Positions 32,158-40,703 of a stretch of 41,209 bases of DNA are shown piece by piece. How positions within the stretch are numbered: position 1 is the stretch's first letter; each line of letters starts with the position of its first letter. This DNA is from Lachnospiraceae bacterium. GTDB taxonomy: Bacteria; Bacillota; Clostridia; Lachnospirales; Lachnospiraceae. The stretch lies in NCBI GenBank assembly GCA_029053015.1, contig JAIDHX010000032.1, forward strand, positions 1-41,209. The letters run 5' to 3'. The notes beneath the pieces were generated by a model. That model made no database searches, had not been told where the DNA came from, and was given only the letters and a program-made list of their open reading frames with translations. A program made the position numbers and the translations under genes.

Positions 32158-33903
32158 ATGGCATTTGACGGCATCACAATAGCAAATGTAGTAAAAGAGC
32201 TGCAGGCGGCTCTCACAGGCGCCCGCATTGTAAAAATCGCCCAGCCGGAAACGGACGAACTGCTGCTCACCATCAAAGGGACAGCAGGACAATACCGTCT
32301 TTTGATTTCGGCAGGGGCATCCCTGCCGCTTATTTATTTGACGGAGAAAAACAAGCAGGCTCCCATGACGGCGCCGGGCTTTTGTATGCTTCTGCGCAAG
32401 CATCTGCAGAATGGCAGAATTGTGGATATCAGTCAGCCCGGTCTGGAGCGCATTGTCCACATCAACGTGGAGCATTTAAACGAGATGGGGGATTTGTGCA
32501 GAAAAAAGCTGATTGTGGAGATTATGGGAAAGCACAGCAACATTATTTTCTGTGATGATAAGGATATGATAATAGACAGTATCAAGCATGTATCGGGCTT
32601 TGTCAGCTCGGTCAGGGAGGTGCTGCCGGGCAAGCCCTATTTTGTGGCGGATACCACGCACAAGAAAAATCCGATGGAAGCGGAGGAAGCAGATTTTATA
32701 GAGACGCTTCTCGGTGCGCCCATGCCCGTTTTTAAGGCGTTTTATACCTCCTACACCGGTCTTTCGCCCCTGATTGCGCAGGAACTTTGCGCAAGGGCCG
32801 GCGTGGATGGCGAGCGTCCTGCCGCATCTGACAGGGAGGCGCTTCGCAGGCTTTTTGAAGCATGGAGCGGTATGCGCGACGCAATTCGTGCGGGTGCTTT
32901 TTCACCCTGCGTTGCTTACACGGCGGACAAGCCTGTGGAATTTGCGGCGTTTCCCCTGACCATGTACGACGGAAACGGTGCGGACAGCTTAAAGAGCTTT
33001 TCGTCCATGTCGGAACTTTTGGAGGAGTATTACGCGGAAAAAAACTCAATTACCAGAATCCGCCAGAAATCTTCCGATTTGCGCAGAATTGTGCAGACGG
33101 CGTTAGAGCGCAATGTGAAAAAGTACGACCTGCAGCTTGCGCAGATGAAGGATACGGAAAAGCGGGATACCTACCGGATTTACGGCGAGCTGCTGAACAC
33201 TTACGGCTACGGAGCGGAGGAGGGGGCAAAATTCCTTGAGGCGCTCAACTATTATACCAATGAGATGATAACCATTCCCTTGGACCCCACACTTTCCGCC
33301 GGTGAGAATGCCAAGAAGTATTTTGAAAAGTACGGAAAGCTGAAGCGCACTTATGAAGCGCTGACAGAGTTAACCAAAGAAGTCAGCGAGGAAATCGAGC
33401 ATCTTCGCTCCATCAGCGCATTTCTTGACATCGCAGTGGGAGAAGAGGATTTGGCGCAGATTAAAGAGGAACTGACCCAGAGCGGCTACATCAAAAAGCG
33501 CGGCACCGGCAAAAAGGGGAAAGTGGCGGCGAGTAAGCCGTTTCATTATATCAGCAGCGACGGATATGATATCTATGTAGGTAAAAATAATCTGCAGAAT
33601 GACGAATTGACGTTTAAGGTTGCTTCGGGAGGAGACTGGTGGTTCCATGCGAAAGACTACCCGGGCTCCCACGTTATTGTCAAGCAGAAGGCGGGAGAGG
33701 AGATGCCGGATACCACCTTCGAGGAGGCGGCAAGACTGGCAGCATACTATTCCGCAGGCAGGGAACAGGGCAAAGTTGAGGTGGACTATATACAGAAAAA
33801 GCATGTCAAAAAACCAAACGGCGCAAAGCCCGGCTTTGTGGTGTATTACACCAACTATTCCATGGCGATTGAGGCGGATATACAAGGCATGAAGCAGTGC
33901 TAA
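32158..33903 (+). CDS. rqcH: NFACT protein RqcH (ribosome quality control; FbpA family)
   Basis: A 581-residue protein. The NFACT-N domain opens it (MAFDGITIANVVKELQAAL, then GARIVKIAQPETDELLLTI), followed by long helical and coiled-coil regions (about 290-430) and the C-terminal NFACT-R domain (about 455-575: FHYISSDGYDIYVGKNNLQN, DWWFHAKDYPGSHVIVK). In bacteria RqcH binds split 50S subunits and adds alanine tails to stalled peptides; older annotation calls the family fibronectin-binding protein. Start ATG 32158 is preceded by GAGAGGA. Length is normal. The gene is preceded by copy 2 of the structured repeat, which would lie in or upstream of its leader. Confidence 0.92.
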   Translation: MAFDGITIANVVKELQAALTGARIVKIAQPETDELLLTIKGTAGQYRLLISAGASLPLIYLTEKNKQAPMTAPGFCMLLRKHLQNGRIVDISQPGLERIVHINVEHLNEMGDLCRKKLIVEIMGKHSNIIFCDDKDMIIDSIKHVSGFVSSVREVLPGKPYFVADTTHKKNPMEAEEADFIETLLGAPMPVFKAFYTSYTGLSPLIAQELCARAGVDGERPAASDREALRRLFEAWSGMRDAIRAGAFSPCVAYTADKPVEFAAFPLTMYDGNGADSLKSFSSMSELLEEYYAEKNSITRIRQKSSDLRRIVQTALERNVKKYDLQLAQMKDTEKRDTYRIYGELLNTYGYGAEEGAKFLEALNYYTNEMITIPLDPTLSAGENAKKYFEKYGKLKRTYEALTELTKEVSEEIEHLRSISAFLDIAVGEEDLAQIKEELTQSGYIKKRGTGKKGKVAASKPFHYISSDGYDIYVGKNNLQNDELTFKVASGGDWWFHAKDYPGSHVIVKQKAGEEMPDTTFEEAARLAAYYSAGREQGKVEVDYIQKKHVKKPNGAKPGFVVYYTNYSMAIEADIQGMKQC

Positions 33904-33934
33904 GGCCGCGTTATCAAGAATTGCCGGGGATATC

Positions 33935-34564
33935 ATGGAAGTGGGACTGATGGAAATGACAGATGAAAAAGCAGGAATCAAAAGGGACTGCCATATAAAA
34001 AAGCTGACGGCAGAGCAGGTGCTCTCCGTTTATACAGGAGTGGCCAAGGAGCATTTTCCCGTGGCGGAATTAAAGCCTGCCGCGATGGTAGAGAAGCTCT
34101 TGCAGGAAGGCGCATATGAGGGCCTGGGGCTGTTTTACGGGGAGACGCTTGCCGCGTACGCCCTGTTTGCGCAGGTGCCGGGGCGGGACGTGCTTCTGCT
34201 GGATTATTATGCGGTGCTCGCCGCATACAGAAACAGCGGTATGGGAAGCCTGTTTTTGCAGAAAATGAAGGAATGTTACAGCGGCAGGGAAGCGATTCTT
34301 TTGGAGACAGAGAAGCCGGAAGCCGCAAAAAGCAAGGCAGAACATGTACTTCGTGTGCGGCGCAACGGGTTTTATGAGAGAAACGGCGCAGTGCTCACAA
34401 AGATATGCAGCAGGGTATTTGACGTGGATTTTGATATTTTTGCGATACCTCTTGCCAAAATGCCGTCGGATAAGGAGACGTATCGGGCGTATTCTGAAAT
34501 ATACCGCTATATGCTGGGAGAAGAAAACTACGGACAGCACGTCAGCATGGAGTTTAAAAATTAA
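33935..34564 (+). CDS. GNAT family N-acetyltransferase
   Basis: A 209-residue protein with the GNAT acetyl-CoA site VLAAYRNSGMGSLFLQKMKE (R/Q-x-x-G-x-G pattern, about residues 89-108) and an acidic preceding strand (RDVLLLDYYAV). The C-terminal part contains a FYERNG-like GNAT ending (RRNGFYERNGAVLTKICSRVF, quoted in part: GFYERNGAV). The start is uncertain: ATG 33935 is given, but ATG 33950 and 33959 are in frame. The gap from rqcH is 31 bp, so co-transcription is likely. The acetyl acceptor is unknown. Confidence 0.8.
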   Translation: MEVGLMEMTDEKAGIKRDCHIKKLTAEQVLSVYTGVAKEHFPVAELKPAAMVEKLLQEGAYEGLGLFYGETLAAYALFAQVPGRDVLLLDYYAVLAAYRNSGMGSLFLQKMKECYSGREAILLETEKPEAAKSKAEHVLRVRRNGFYERNGAVLTKICSRVFDVDFDIFAIPLAKMPSDKETYRAYSEIYRYMLGEENYGQHVSMEFKN

Positions 34565-34594
34565 ATTTTGTCTATGGAAAGGTCATAAAAAGAA

Positions 34595-35188
34595 ATGAAT
34601 GAAAATTTTCAGAAAATACTGGACGATATAAAAAGTTCAACAAAGACGATAAAAATTCTACCGAGTAATGATGCCGTAAAAAAGAGAATAAGAGAAAAAT
34701 ATGAAATAAATCCCGAAAGTTTGTTAGGGATGATTCTTGAAAATACGGGTGGAATAATCATAGATAACTGGATTCGGTTCTATGGGGCCGGAGAGGTGGA
34801 CTTGGCTTCCAGAAATGCTCTGTTTCCGTTCGATAATCTGGTGGTTGCAGAGGATATTTTAGGTGGTCTGTTTGTATATTTGGATAACGGCAATATTGGT
34901 TATTTTGCTCCGGATTGTCTGGAATTAGAAGATATGGAAATACATTTTAATCAATTCCTATATTGGTGTCTGCACGGGGACACAGATACTTTCTATATGG
35001 ACTATCGCTGGAAAAACTGGCAGGAAGATATTTCCAATTTAAATTGTAATGAAGGTGTGGTATTCTATCCATTCTTGTGGACACAGGAACGGATAGAAAA
35101 ACGGTCACGCAGGATTGTGCCTATAAATGAAATTATCGGATTGGAGTTTGACTTTTTGAAACAAATTTCTGAAGCAAAAGAGGGATAA
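34595..35188 (+). CDS. DUF2625 family protein
   Basis: A 197-residue soluble protein. The middle matches my recollection of DUF2625: WIRFYGAGEVDLASRNALFP, VVAEDILGGLFVYLDNGNIG, YFAPDCLELEDMEIHFNQFL and YWCLHGDTDTFYMDYRWKNW. The function of the family is unknown. The gene marks a change to visibly lower G+C and different codon choice (many AAA, ATA and GAA codons), suggesting acquired DNA. It ends 3 bp before the AraC-type regulator, which could place them in one transcript, although their functions are not obviously linked. Confidence 0.7.
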   Translation: MNENFQKILDDIKSSTKTIKILPSNDAVKKRIREKYEINPESLLGMILENTGGIIIDNWIRFYGAGEVDLASRNALFPFDNLVVAEDILGGLFVYLDNGNIGYFAPDCLELEDMEIHFNQFLYWCLHGDTDTFYMDYRWKNWQEDISNLNCNEGVVFYPFLWTQERIEKRSRRIVPINEIIGLEFDFLKQISEAKEG

Positions 35189-35191
35189 ATT

Positions 35192-36082
35192 ATGCCTATA
35201 CCAATCGACCATCAGCTGCGAGAGCAAATAACTCACGACGCATCAGTTTTTCCTATCACATATTTTCATGATGAACTTGCTACATTGCCGAACTGGGCGG
35301 GGCCTTTACATTGGCATCCTGAATTTGAGATTGCCACAGCTAAGAGCGGTATCCTGGATTTTCAAGTGGGACAAAATCATCTCACATTGGAAGCTGGGGA
35401 CAGCATATTTATTAACGGTAATATACTGCATGGAATCCGACAGGTATCCGGCGATGTACCCGACCCGATGCCCGGTATCGTCTTTTCCGATATTATATTC
35501 GCACCGGGAACCAGTGTGATTTACCAGAAATATATTCGCCCCATCGCTGGTTCTGACGCAGTACCTTTTATCATATTCAGGCGCGGAAACAGCTGGCACG
35601 ATGAGGTAAACCGTTTGGCGGAGGATATTTACCGTCAATTGCAAGAACGTAGCGCTTGCTATGAAATGGTGGTACAACGCGACCTCAACAGTATTTTTGA
35701 ATACTTATTCCGACATTATGATGACTTGCCCAAATCCGAAGCCACGCGCATACAAATCAACACCCAGATACGCATCCAACAGATGCTGACCTACATCTAC
35801 ACGCACTATGCTGAATCGGTCACCCTTGATGATATTGCCCGTGCTGCTGACATCAGCCGCAGTGAAGCAGGACGTTGTTTCAACGCATATCTGGGATGTT
35901 CGCCGGTAGACGCTTTAATCCAATACCGGCTTCAAACTGCCTACAGGCTGCTCAGCGATACAACGCTGACTCTTCAGGAAATCAGCTATGCCTGCGGCTT
36001 CAACTCTGTAAACTATTTCAGCCGCCAATTCCGACGGACTTATGGATATGCACCCGGTCAAAACCGCACTTTGGGAAAATAG
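35192..36082 (+). CDS. AraC family transcriptional regulator with cupin domain
   Basis: A 296-residue regulator. The N-terminal cupin-like sensor (about 30-110) shows GPLHWHPEFEIATAKSGILD and LEAGDSIFINGNILHGI. The C-terminal double helix-turn-helix (about 190-290) shows VTLDDIARAADISRSEAGRC, FNAYLGCSPVDALIQYRL and LQEISYACGFNSVNYFSRQF with the RTYGYAPGQ ending. It probably controls the DUF1349-MFS genes immediately downstream in response to a sugar-like ligand, which is an inference from neighbourhood. Its stop codon lies inside the loop of an intrinsic terminator. Confidence 0.9.
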   Translation: MPIPIDHQLREQITHDASVFPITYFHDELATLPNWAGPLHWHPEFEIATAKSGILDFQVGQNHLTLEAGDSIFINGNILHGIRQVSGDVPDPMPGIVFSDIIFAPGTSVIYQKYIRPIAGSDAVPFIIFRRGNSWHDEVNRLAEDIYRQLQERSACYEMVVQRDLNSIFEYLFRHYDDLPKSEATRIQINTQIRIQQMLTYIYTHYAESVTLDDIARAADISRSEAGRCFNAYLGCSPVDALIQYRLQTAYRLLSDTTLTLQEISYACGFNSVNYFSRQFRRTYGYAPGQNRTLGK

Positions 36083-36092
36083 TGCGGTTTTT
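36061..36092 (+). terminator. Intrinsic terminator overlapping the AraC gene end
   Basis: AAACCGCACT (36061-36070) pairs perfectly with AGTGCGGTTT (36081-36090) and is followed by two more Ts. The left arm encodes the last residues of the AraC protein and the stop codon is at the start of the right arm. On the minus strand the hairpin is followed by a short run of Ts only. Confidence 0.75.
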
Positions 36093-36190
36093 AGACGTTA
36101 TTGTATCTTTTTGTGCCCTATTTTGGATGATATAATGCATTCGACCAATGAAAGAAACCTAAGTTTTCATATTGAATAGGAGGTTTTAAG

Positions 36191-36778
36191 ATGGAATTTA
36201 AATGGCTGAATGAAGGGGAAATCGTAAAAAAGGGCAATAGAATTGAAATGAAAGCGCCTGCACAGACAGATTTTTTCTGCGGAAGCATTGATGAATGTGA
36301 GGAAGGGATTCTTCCGGAATCACTTTGCAATGCTCCCTATTATTATACAGAAATAGAGGGAGATTTTATTCTTAAGGTCAAAGTATCACATGACTTTAAA
36401 GATACCTATGATTCTGCATCCGTCATGGTCATGAAAGATATGAACTGTTGGGCAAAATGCTGTTTTGAGTTGACAGACTTTGGTACACATGCCGCTGTAA
36501 GCGTGGTAACGAAAGGTGATTCAGATGATGCCAACGGGTGCAATCTTGAGGGAGATACGGCCTGGCTGCAAGTTTGCAGAGTGGGTAATAATTTTGCATT
36601 CCATTACTCTGTGGATGGGGAAAATTTTTATATGATGAGATATTTCCATCTTCCGGTTGAGCCGGTTGTGAAGGTTGGGCTTTTAGCCCAGGCTCCGGTC
36701 GGCAATGGCGGAATCAGGGTATATGAAGATTTAAGTATTCAAAAATCAACAGTCAAAAATATCAGAGCCGGAAAATAA
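36191..36778 (+). CDS. DUF1349 (concanavalin A-like) protein
   Basis: A 195-residue protein of the DUF1349 type, a beta-sandwich related to lectin/glucanase folds. Recognisable parts: FFCGSIDECEEGILPESLCN, APYYYTEIEGDFILKVKVSH, DFKDTYDSASVMVMKDMNCW, ELTDFGTHAAVSVVTKGDSD and FHYSVDGENFYMMRYFHLP. No signal peptide is seen. Proteins of this family often sit in sugar-uptake or glycoside operons, which fits the AraC regulator before it and the MFS transporter 33 bp after it. A good TATAAT (36131-36136) lies upstream without a clear -35, which would suit activation by the AraC protein. AGGAGG precedes the ATG. Confidence 0.8.
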   Translation: MEFKWLNEGEIVKKGNRIEMKAPAQTDFFCGSIDECEEGILPESLCNAPYYYTEIEGDFILKVKVSHDFKDTYDSASVMVMKDMNCWAKCCFELTDFGTHAAVSVVTKGDSDDANGCNLEGDTAWLQVCRVGNNFAFHYSVDGENFYMMRYFHLPVEPVVKVGLLAQAPVGNGGIRVYEDLSIQKSTVKNIRAGK

Positions 36779-36811
36779 TCTTAAACAGGCATTACATAGA
36801 AAGGAATTGAC

Positions 36812-37996
36812 ATGTCCAAACAACCTAACTATCGCAAGACGCTTTTTGCCTGCTATCTCGGCTTTATCACGCAGGCTATCTCCGCCAACTTTACACCACT
36901 CTTGTTTCTGACATTTAAGAGTACTTATGGGATTCCGCTGGAAAAGATTGCACTGATTCCGACGGTATTCTACCTGACGCAGTTATTAATCGATTTTGCT
37001 GCCACAAAATTTGTAGACAAGATAGGCTACCGGATCTGTGTGGTAGTTTCCCAGGTGGTGTCCGCAGCAGGACTCATGCTGCTGGCAGTCCTTCCGGAAC
37101 TGTTCCCCAGCCCCTTTACAGGAATTCTGACGGCGGTAGTATTATATGCCATGGGCAGTGGCTTGATTGAGGTTTTGGTAAGCCCTATCGTTGAGGCATG
37201 CCCTTTTGAAAACAAGGATGGCATGATGAGCCTGCTGCACTCTTTCTACTGTTGGGGAGCTGTAGGGGTAATCTTTGGTTCGACACTGTTCTTTACGGCA
37301 TTTGGCGTGGCAAACTGGAAGGTACTTACGCTGATTTGGGCACTTGTGCCACTATATAACACGTTCAATTTTATCGTCTGCCCTATAGAGCGGTTGGTGG
37401 AAGAAGGCAAGGGTATGTCAATTAGGAAACTATTCCGATTGCCGCTGTTTTGGCTGCTGGTGTTGCTTATGGTATGCTCCGGCGCGTCTGAAGCATCCAT
37501 GGCTCAGTGGTCATCTGCATTTACCGAGTCAGCAATGGGCGTCTCTAAAACGGTCGGTGACCTTGCAGGACCCTGTTCATTTGCGGCGCTTATGGGCATA
37601 TCCCGTGTGTTCTATGGCAAGATGAGTGAGAAACTTGACCTGACAAAAACTATGTTGGTGTGTGGCGCATTATGCATAAGCTGCTATCTGCTGGCTTCCT
37701 TGTCCGCTTCGCCGATTATAGGGTTGGCAGGCTGCGCACTATGCGGCATTTCGGTAGGTATCATGTGGCCGGGTACTATCAGTATCTCCGCGCAGAAGTG
37801 TCCCATGGGAGGCACGGCCATGTTTGCATTTTTGGCTTTGGCCGGAGATCTGGGTGGTACGGTGGGGCCGTTAATGGTAGGACGCTTTTCCGGCATGGCC
37901 GGCGGCGATCTTAAGATTGGCCTGCTCTTTGCCGCTATATTCCCTGTAGTATTAGTTTTTGCATTATTTATTCTGAAAAGAATGGTAAAACGTTAA
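36812..37996 (+). CDS. MFS transporter
   Basis: A 394-residue major facilitator with about 12 hydrophobic helices in two halves. N-terminal FACYLGFITQAISANFTPLL and PTVFYLTQLLIDFAATKFVD with DKIGYR between helices 2 and 3 are typical; the central loop (about 190-205, CPIERLVEEGKGMSIRKLF) is short. The FucP-like layout and the AraC and DUF1349 neighbours suggest a sugar or related compound as substrate, but no substrate motif is decisive. AAGGAATTGAC precedes ATG 36812. No terminator is evident after the gene. Confidence 0.85.
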   Translation: MSKQPNYRKTLFACYLGFITQAISANFTPLLFLTFKSTYGIPLEKIALIPTVFYLTQLLIDFAATKFVDKIGYRICVVVSQVVSAAGLMLLAVLPELFPSPFTGILTAVVLYAMGSGLIEVLVSPIVEACPFENKDGMMSLLHSFYCWGAVGVIFGSTLFFTAFGVANWKVLTLIWALVPLYNTFNFIVCPIERLVEEGKGMSIRKLFRLPLFWLLVLLMVCSGASEASMAQWSSAFTESAMGVSKTVGDLAGPCSFAALMGISRVFYGKMSEKLDLTKTMLVCGALCISCYLLASLSASPIIGLAGCALCGISVGIMWPGTISISAQKCPMGGTAMFAFLALAGDLGGTVGPLMVGRFSGMAGGDLKIGLLFAAIFPVVLVFALFILKRMVKR

Positions 37997-38309
37997 GTAA
38001 GTAACATAAGGATTTTAGGCAGATATCTATATTTCATATATCAACAGCAAGGGCATTTAAGGCACATTCCGAGCGGGGAGTAGTCTTTGGCCCTTTCTTT
38101 GCTTCCCACCAGTCAATCCGCAAAAGATAACCGGCAGTAGTTGCTATATCTATGCTGTTGTGTATGGGTTGTGTTATAATGTGTTATGAGATTTCTTTTT
38201 CCTTGTTTTTTCCTTATCAGCGCTTGTAATGACCTATGGGAAGATATAAAATAAGGGAAACAGTAAGGGAAAACTCACTTGCGGTGAATTTGTCTTGGAG
38301 GAAGTTAGC
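37997..38309. other. Gene-free gap with extended -10 promoter and possible remnant
   Basis: This 313-bp gap holds an extended -10 element TGTTATAAT (38172-38180) facing the iron-sulfur protein gene. On the minus strand about 45 codons ending near 38036 stay open (containing GYLLRIDWWEAKKGPKTTPR) without a start codon. This might be the end of a lost gene or chance. No intact gene is supported. Confidence 0.35.
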
Positions 38310-38963
38310 ATGGTTGAAAAGAATATTCGAAATATATTTCTGGAATATCCGGAAGTTATTTATGGATTTACAGATATTGCGTACAGTGAATATGCAGGCA
38401 CTTATAAATCTGCTTTAGTATTTGCAGTTCCTTATGGGGAACAACTTACAATCGCAACATATTCTGAAGAAAAATTTGAAAAAGGTATTCAAGATGCAAA
38501 AAAAGTAGTGGAAAAAATTTTGGCGAGACTGCAGAAAATGCTTGATGAATATGAAATAAAATATTATATTCCGCCCATAGCACAAAACAACGAGGTAGAT
38601 TTGACAGCTCCTTTTTCTTTCAAGTTTGCCGCAGTAAATGCCGGATTAGGCTGGATTGGAAAAAATGATGTTGTTATTACAAAAAAATATGGACCAAGGG
38701 TAAGGCTATCTGTAATCTTAATAAATGAGCAATTTGTTTATGGTAACAAAATCTCAAAGAGTAATTGTCCTGAGGATTGCAAAAAATGTGTTGATGCTTG
38801 TCCACATAAAGCATTGCATGATGTACAATGGAATATCAACTCATTAAGAAGTGACATAATAGATTATAGGTTATGTAACGAAAAAAGAAGTCTATATACG
38901 AAAACGCATGGAAGAAAAAATGCCTGCGGTCTTTGTATGGCTGCCTGCCCGTTTGGAATGTAA
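38310..38963 (+). CDS. QueG-like 4Fe-4S double-cluster protein
   Basis: A 217-residue protein related to the C-terminal part of epoxyqueuosine reductase (QueG). It shows AVNAGLGWIGKNDVVITKKY and GPRVRLSVILIN, followed by a first ferredoxin-like cluster CPEDCKKCVDACPHKAL and a second CGLCMAACPFGM ending the protein. QueG proper is about 310-380 residues and continues after these clusters, so this is a short paralogue; similar stand-alone proteins occur in clostridia with unknown function. ATG 38310 is chosen since TTGGAGGA (38295-38302) is well spaced. Composition is clearly A+T-rich compared with the core region. Confidence 0.75.
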   Translation: MVEKNIRNIFLEYPEVIYGFTDIAYSEYAGTYKSALVFAVPYGEQLTIATYSEEKFEKGIQDAKKVVEKILARLQKMLDEYEIKYYIPPIAQNNEVDLTAPFSFKFAAVNAGLGWIGKNDVVITKKYGPRVRLSVILINEQFVYGNKISKSNCPEDCKKCVDACPHKALHDVQWNINSLRSDIIDYRLCNEKRSLYTKTHGRKNACGLCMAACPFGM

Positions 38964-39037
38964 TAACAACTCGGAATTTGACGAAAAGATTTAAAACAAT
39001 ATAGTATGTTGATTGATGAATGAGGTGAAAAATCATC

Positions 39038-39934
39038 ATGATTGAAAAATTGTATGAAAAATATCTGATGGAATGTTCAAACAACTCAATACTAGAAGCT
39101 GTAGCATTTGAATTATTTAAAGAAAAGATACGTGATAAATTATCTGATATGAACAGCATTGTTATTGATAATGGAGTTGATGAACAAGGTGTTCTATACT
39201 ATTCTTTATGGAGTAATGATGGAATTCAAACTTGCAATGTGCCCGTGTATGGGTATTATGCTTCATCAGAAAAGACACTGTCAAAATTATTCTGTAAACT
39301 GTCAGACACAGTAATAAGTAATGGTGATACAAAATTTCAAATAAATCTGTATGCTCATGATTATGAAGCATTAGCATTGTTTTCAATGATGCAATTTGGC
39401 TATATTTACGAACAAGGCAGACTTGAAATTACAGATTATCCTTACCAATTTAACGATACATATACAATTAAGACTTTGGAGAAAGATGAAATTGAAAAAC
39501 GCTGGGATGAAATATGGACCCTGACAGATGCAATAATAAAACATCTGAAACAGGCACCTGTTTTTTATCCAGGTTATGAATTTACAGAGCAGGTATACAA
39601 AGAGTTTTTTATGGATTCAGAGACGAATCTTCATATTGCTCTTTCAAAGGATGATAAAATAATTGGAATGATAGAAAGTAATAGTGAATCAGATGTGTTT
39701 GCTTTTCATAGCACCAAATCGGTAAATGTAGGGGAAATATATGTGATGCCGAAATATAGAGGAAGTTCTCTCTCTAAAGATTTGCTTCAATTTGTCATTG
39801 AACATGAAAAACAAAAGGATGCCAGATATCTATGGGTTGGACACGGAACGGCTAACCCGAATGCACGAGGATTTTGGAATAAATATTTTAAGACATATCA
39901 ATATGAACTTGTAAGAACAATCAAAAAATATTAA
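39038..39934 (+). CDS. GNAT family N-acetyltransferase
   Basis: A 298-residue A+T-rich gene product. The C-terminal half (about 140-298) is the GNAT domain: LHIALSKDDKIIGMIESNSE, SVNVGEIYVMPKYRGSSLSK (acetyl-CoA loop, YRGSSLSKDLL), and HGTANPNARGFWNKYFKTYQ. The N-terminal half shows a fainter acetyltransferase-like pattern (NLYAHDYEALALFSMMQFGY). GAGGTG precedes the ATG. The target is unknown. It starts about 75 bp after the iron-sulfur protein gene. Confidence 0.78.
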   Translation: MIEKLYEKYLMECSNNSILEAVAFELFKEKIRDKLSDMNSIVIDNGVDEQGVLYYSLWSNDGIQTCNVPVYGYYASSEKTLSKLFCKLSDTVISNGDTKFQINLYAHDYEALALFSMMQFGYIYEQGRLEITDYPYQFNDTYTIKTLEKDEIEKRWDEIWTLTDAIIKHLKQAPVFYPGYEFTEQVYKEFFMDSETNLHIALSKDDKIIGMIESNSESDVFAFHSTKSVNVGEIYVMPKYRGSSLSKDLLQFVIEHEKQKDARYLWVGHGTANPNARGFWNKYFKTYQYELVRTIKKY

Positions 39935-40014
39935 GTTTATAAATTCAGTTTGAAAGAGAGATAAATTCCAGTTTGTAGAACTTGGAAAATCAAAATTTAT
40001 TAAGGAGTTGAAAA

Positions 40015-40104
40015 ATGAATATTGGCATGAAAAATTTTCTTGATATAGATTCTGATTTTCGGTATAAATTAGTCGGGAGTTCAAGCTCCTGTAAAAAGCA
40101 GTGA
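40015..40104 (+). CDS. Small ORF of 29 residues, possibly a truncated gene
   Basis: ATG 40015 is preceded by AAGGAG at good spacing and encodes MNIGMKNFLDIDSDFRYKLV then GSSSSCKKQ, ending at TGA 40102-40104. It is too short to assign. The excellent ribosome binding site with an abruptly ending frame suggests the 5' end of a former gene, cut by a deletion, or a real small protein. A terminator hairpin follows within 30 bp. Confidence 0.35.
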   Translation: MNIGMKNFLDIDSDFRYKLVGSSSSCKKQ

Positions 40105-40132
40105 GTCCTACTGAGAGTGGAATCAATCATTC

Positions 40133-40165
40133 TGAGGCTGTGTTACGGCGCAGCCTCATGTTTTA
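40133..40165 (+). terminator. Intrinsic terminator
   Basis: TGAGGCTG (40133-40140) pairs with CAGCCTCA (40151-40158) around a 10-nt loop and is followed by TGTTTTATCTT. It closes the unit of the GNAT gene at 39038 and the small ORF. Confidence 0.6.
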
Positions 40166-40232
40166 TCTTGGTAAAAATATTGTCAGTATTTCTAATGAAA
40201 GGATGAGTGTAAATAGGGATTTGGAGGACCTT

Positions 40233-40703
40233 ATGAAAAATATATCTCTATGTATTATGACCAGAGAGCTATGCCATGAATTATATAAAGGTTGGGAGAA
40301 TGATTCTGCCATATATATGGATATGGAATTATTTGTGCCTTATCAATATAATGAAAAAGCAGTAAACAGATATTTTGACTCCAAGCAAGATTCCTCCCGT
40401 ATCCTTTTTGCAATTATGAAAGATGACAAACCAATAGGAGAGCTTCAACTAAAGAAAATCGATTACGAGAGCAAAGAATGCACATTAAGTATTCATATGC
40501 AAAATGACGATGTAAAAGGGCATGGATATGGAACCCGCGCGGAGCGGTTGATTTTGCAGTACGCTTTTGATGTTTTGGGAATGGTCGCAGTAAATGCTGA
40601 TACAGTTATAAAGAATACTCGAAGCCAACACGTTCTTGAAAAAGTAGGATTTCAGTATATAAGAGAAGCGGACGGATTTAAGTATTATCGGTATGTGCGA
40701 TAA
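40233..40703 (+). CDS. GNAT family N-acetyltransferase (RimJ/RimL type)
   Basis: A 156-residue acetyltransferase. FAIMKDDKPIGELQLKKIDY, CTLSIHMQNDDVKGHGYGTR, AERLILQYAFDVLGMVAVNA and TRSQHVLEKVGFQYIREADG are typical of the RimJ/RimL branch, which acetylates ribosomal proteins, amino sugars or antibiotics; the substrate here is unknown. ATG 40233 with TTGGAGG (40221-40227) is preferred over the open frame running back to 40101, which crosses the terminator. The 3' end overlaps the convergent gene by 26 bp. Confidence 0.82.
   Translation: MKNISLCIMTRELCHELYKGWENDSAIYMDMELFVPYQYNEKAVNRYFDSKQDSSRILFAIMKDDKPIGELQLKKIDYESKECTLSIHMQNDDVKGHGYGTRAERLILQYAFDVLGMVAVNADTVIKNTRSQHVLEKVGFQYIREADGFKYYRYVR

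Noticed and set aside
38036..38175. Minus-strand frame of about 45 codons as a gene
   Set aside because: No start codon, no ribosome binding site and no recognised family; recorded only as a possible remnant in the gap description.
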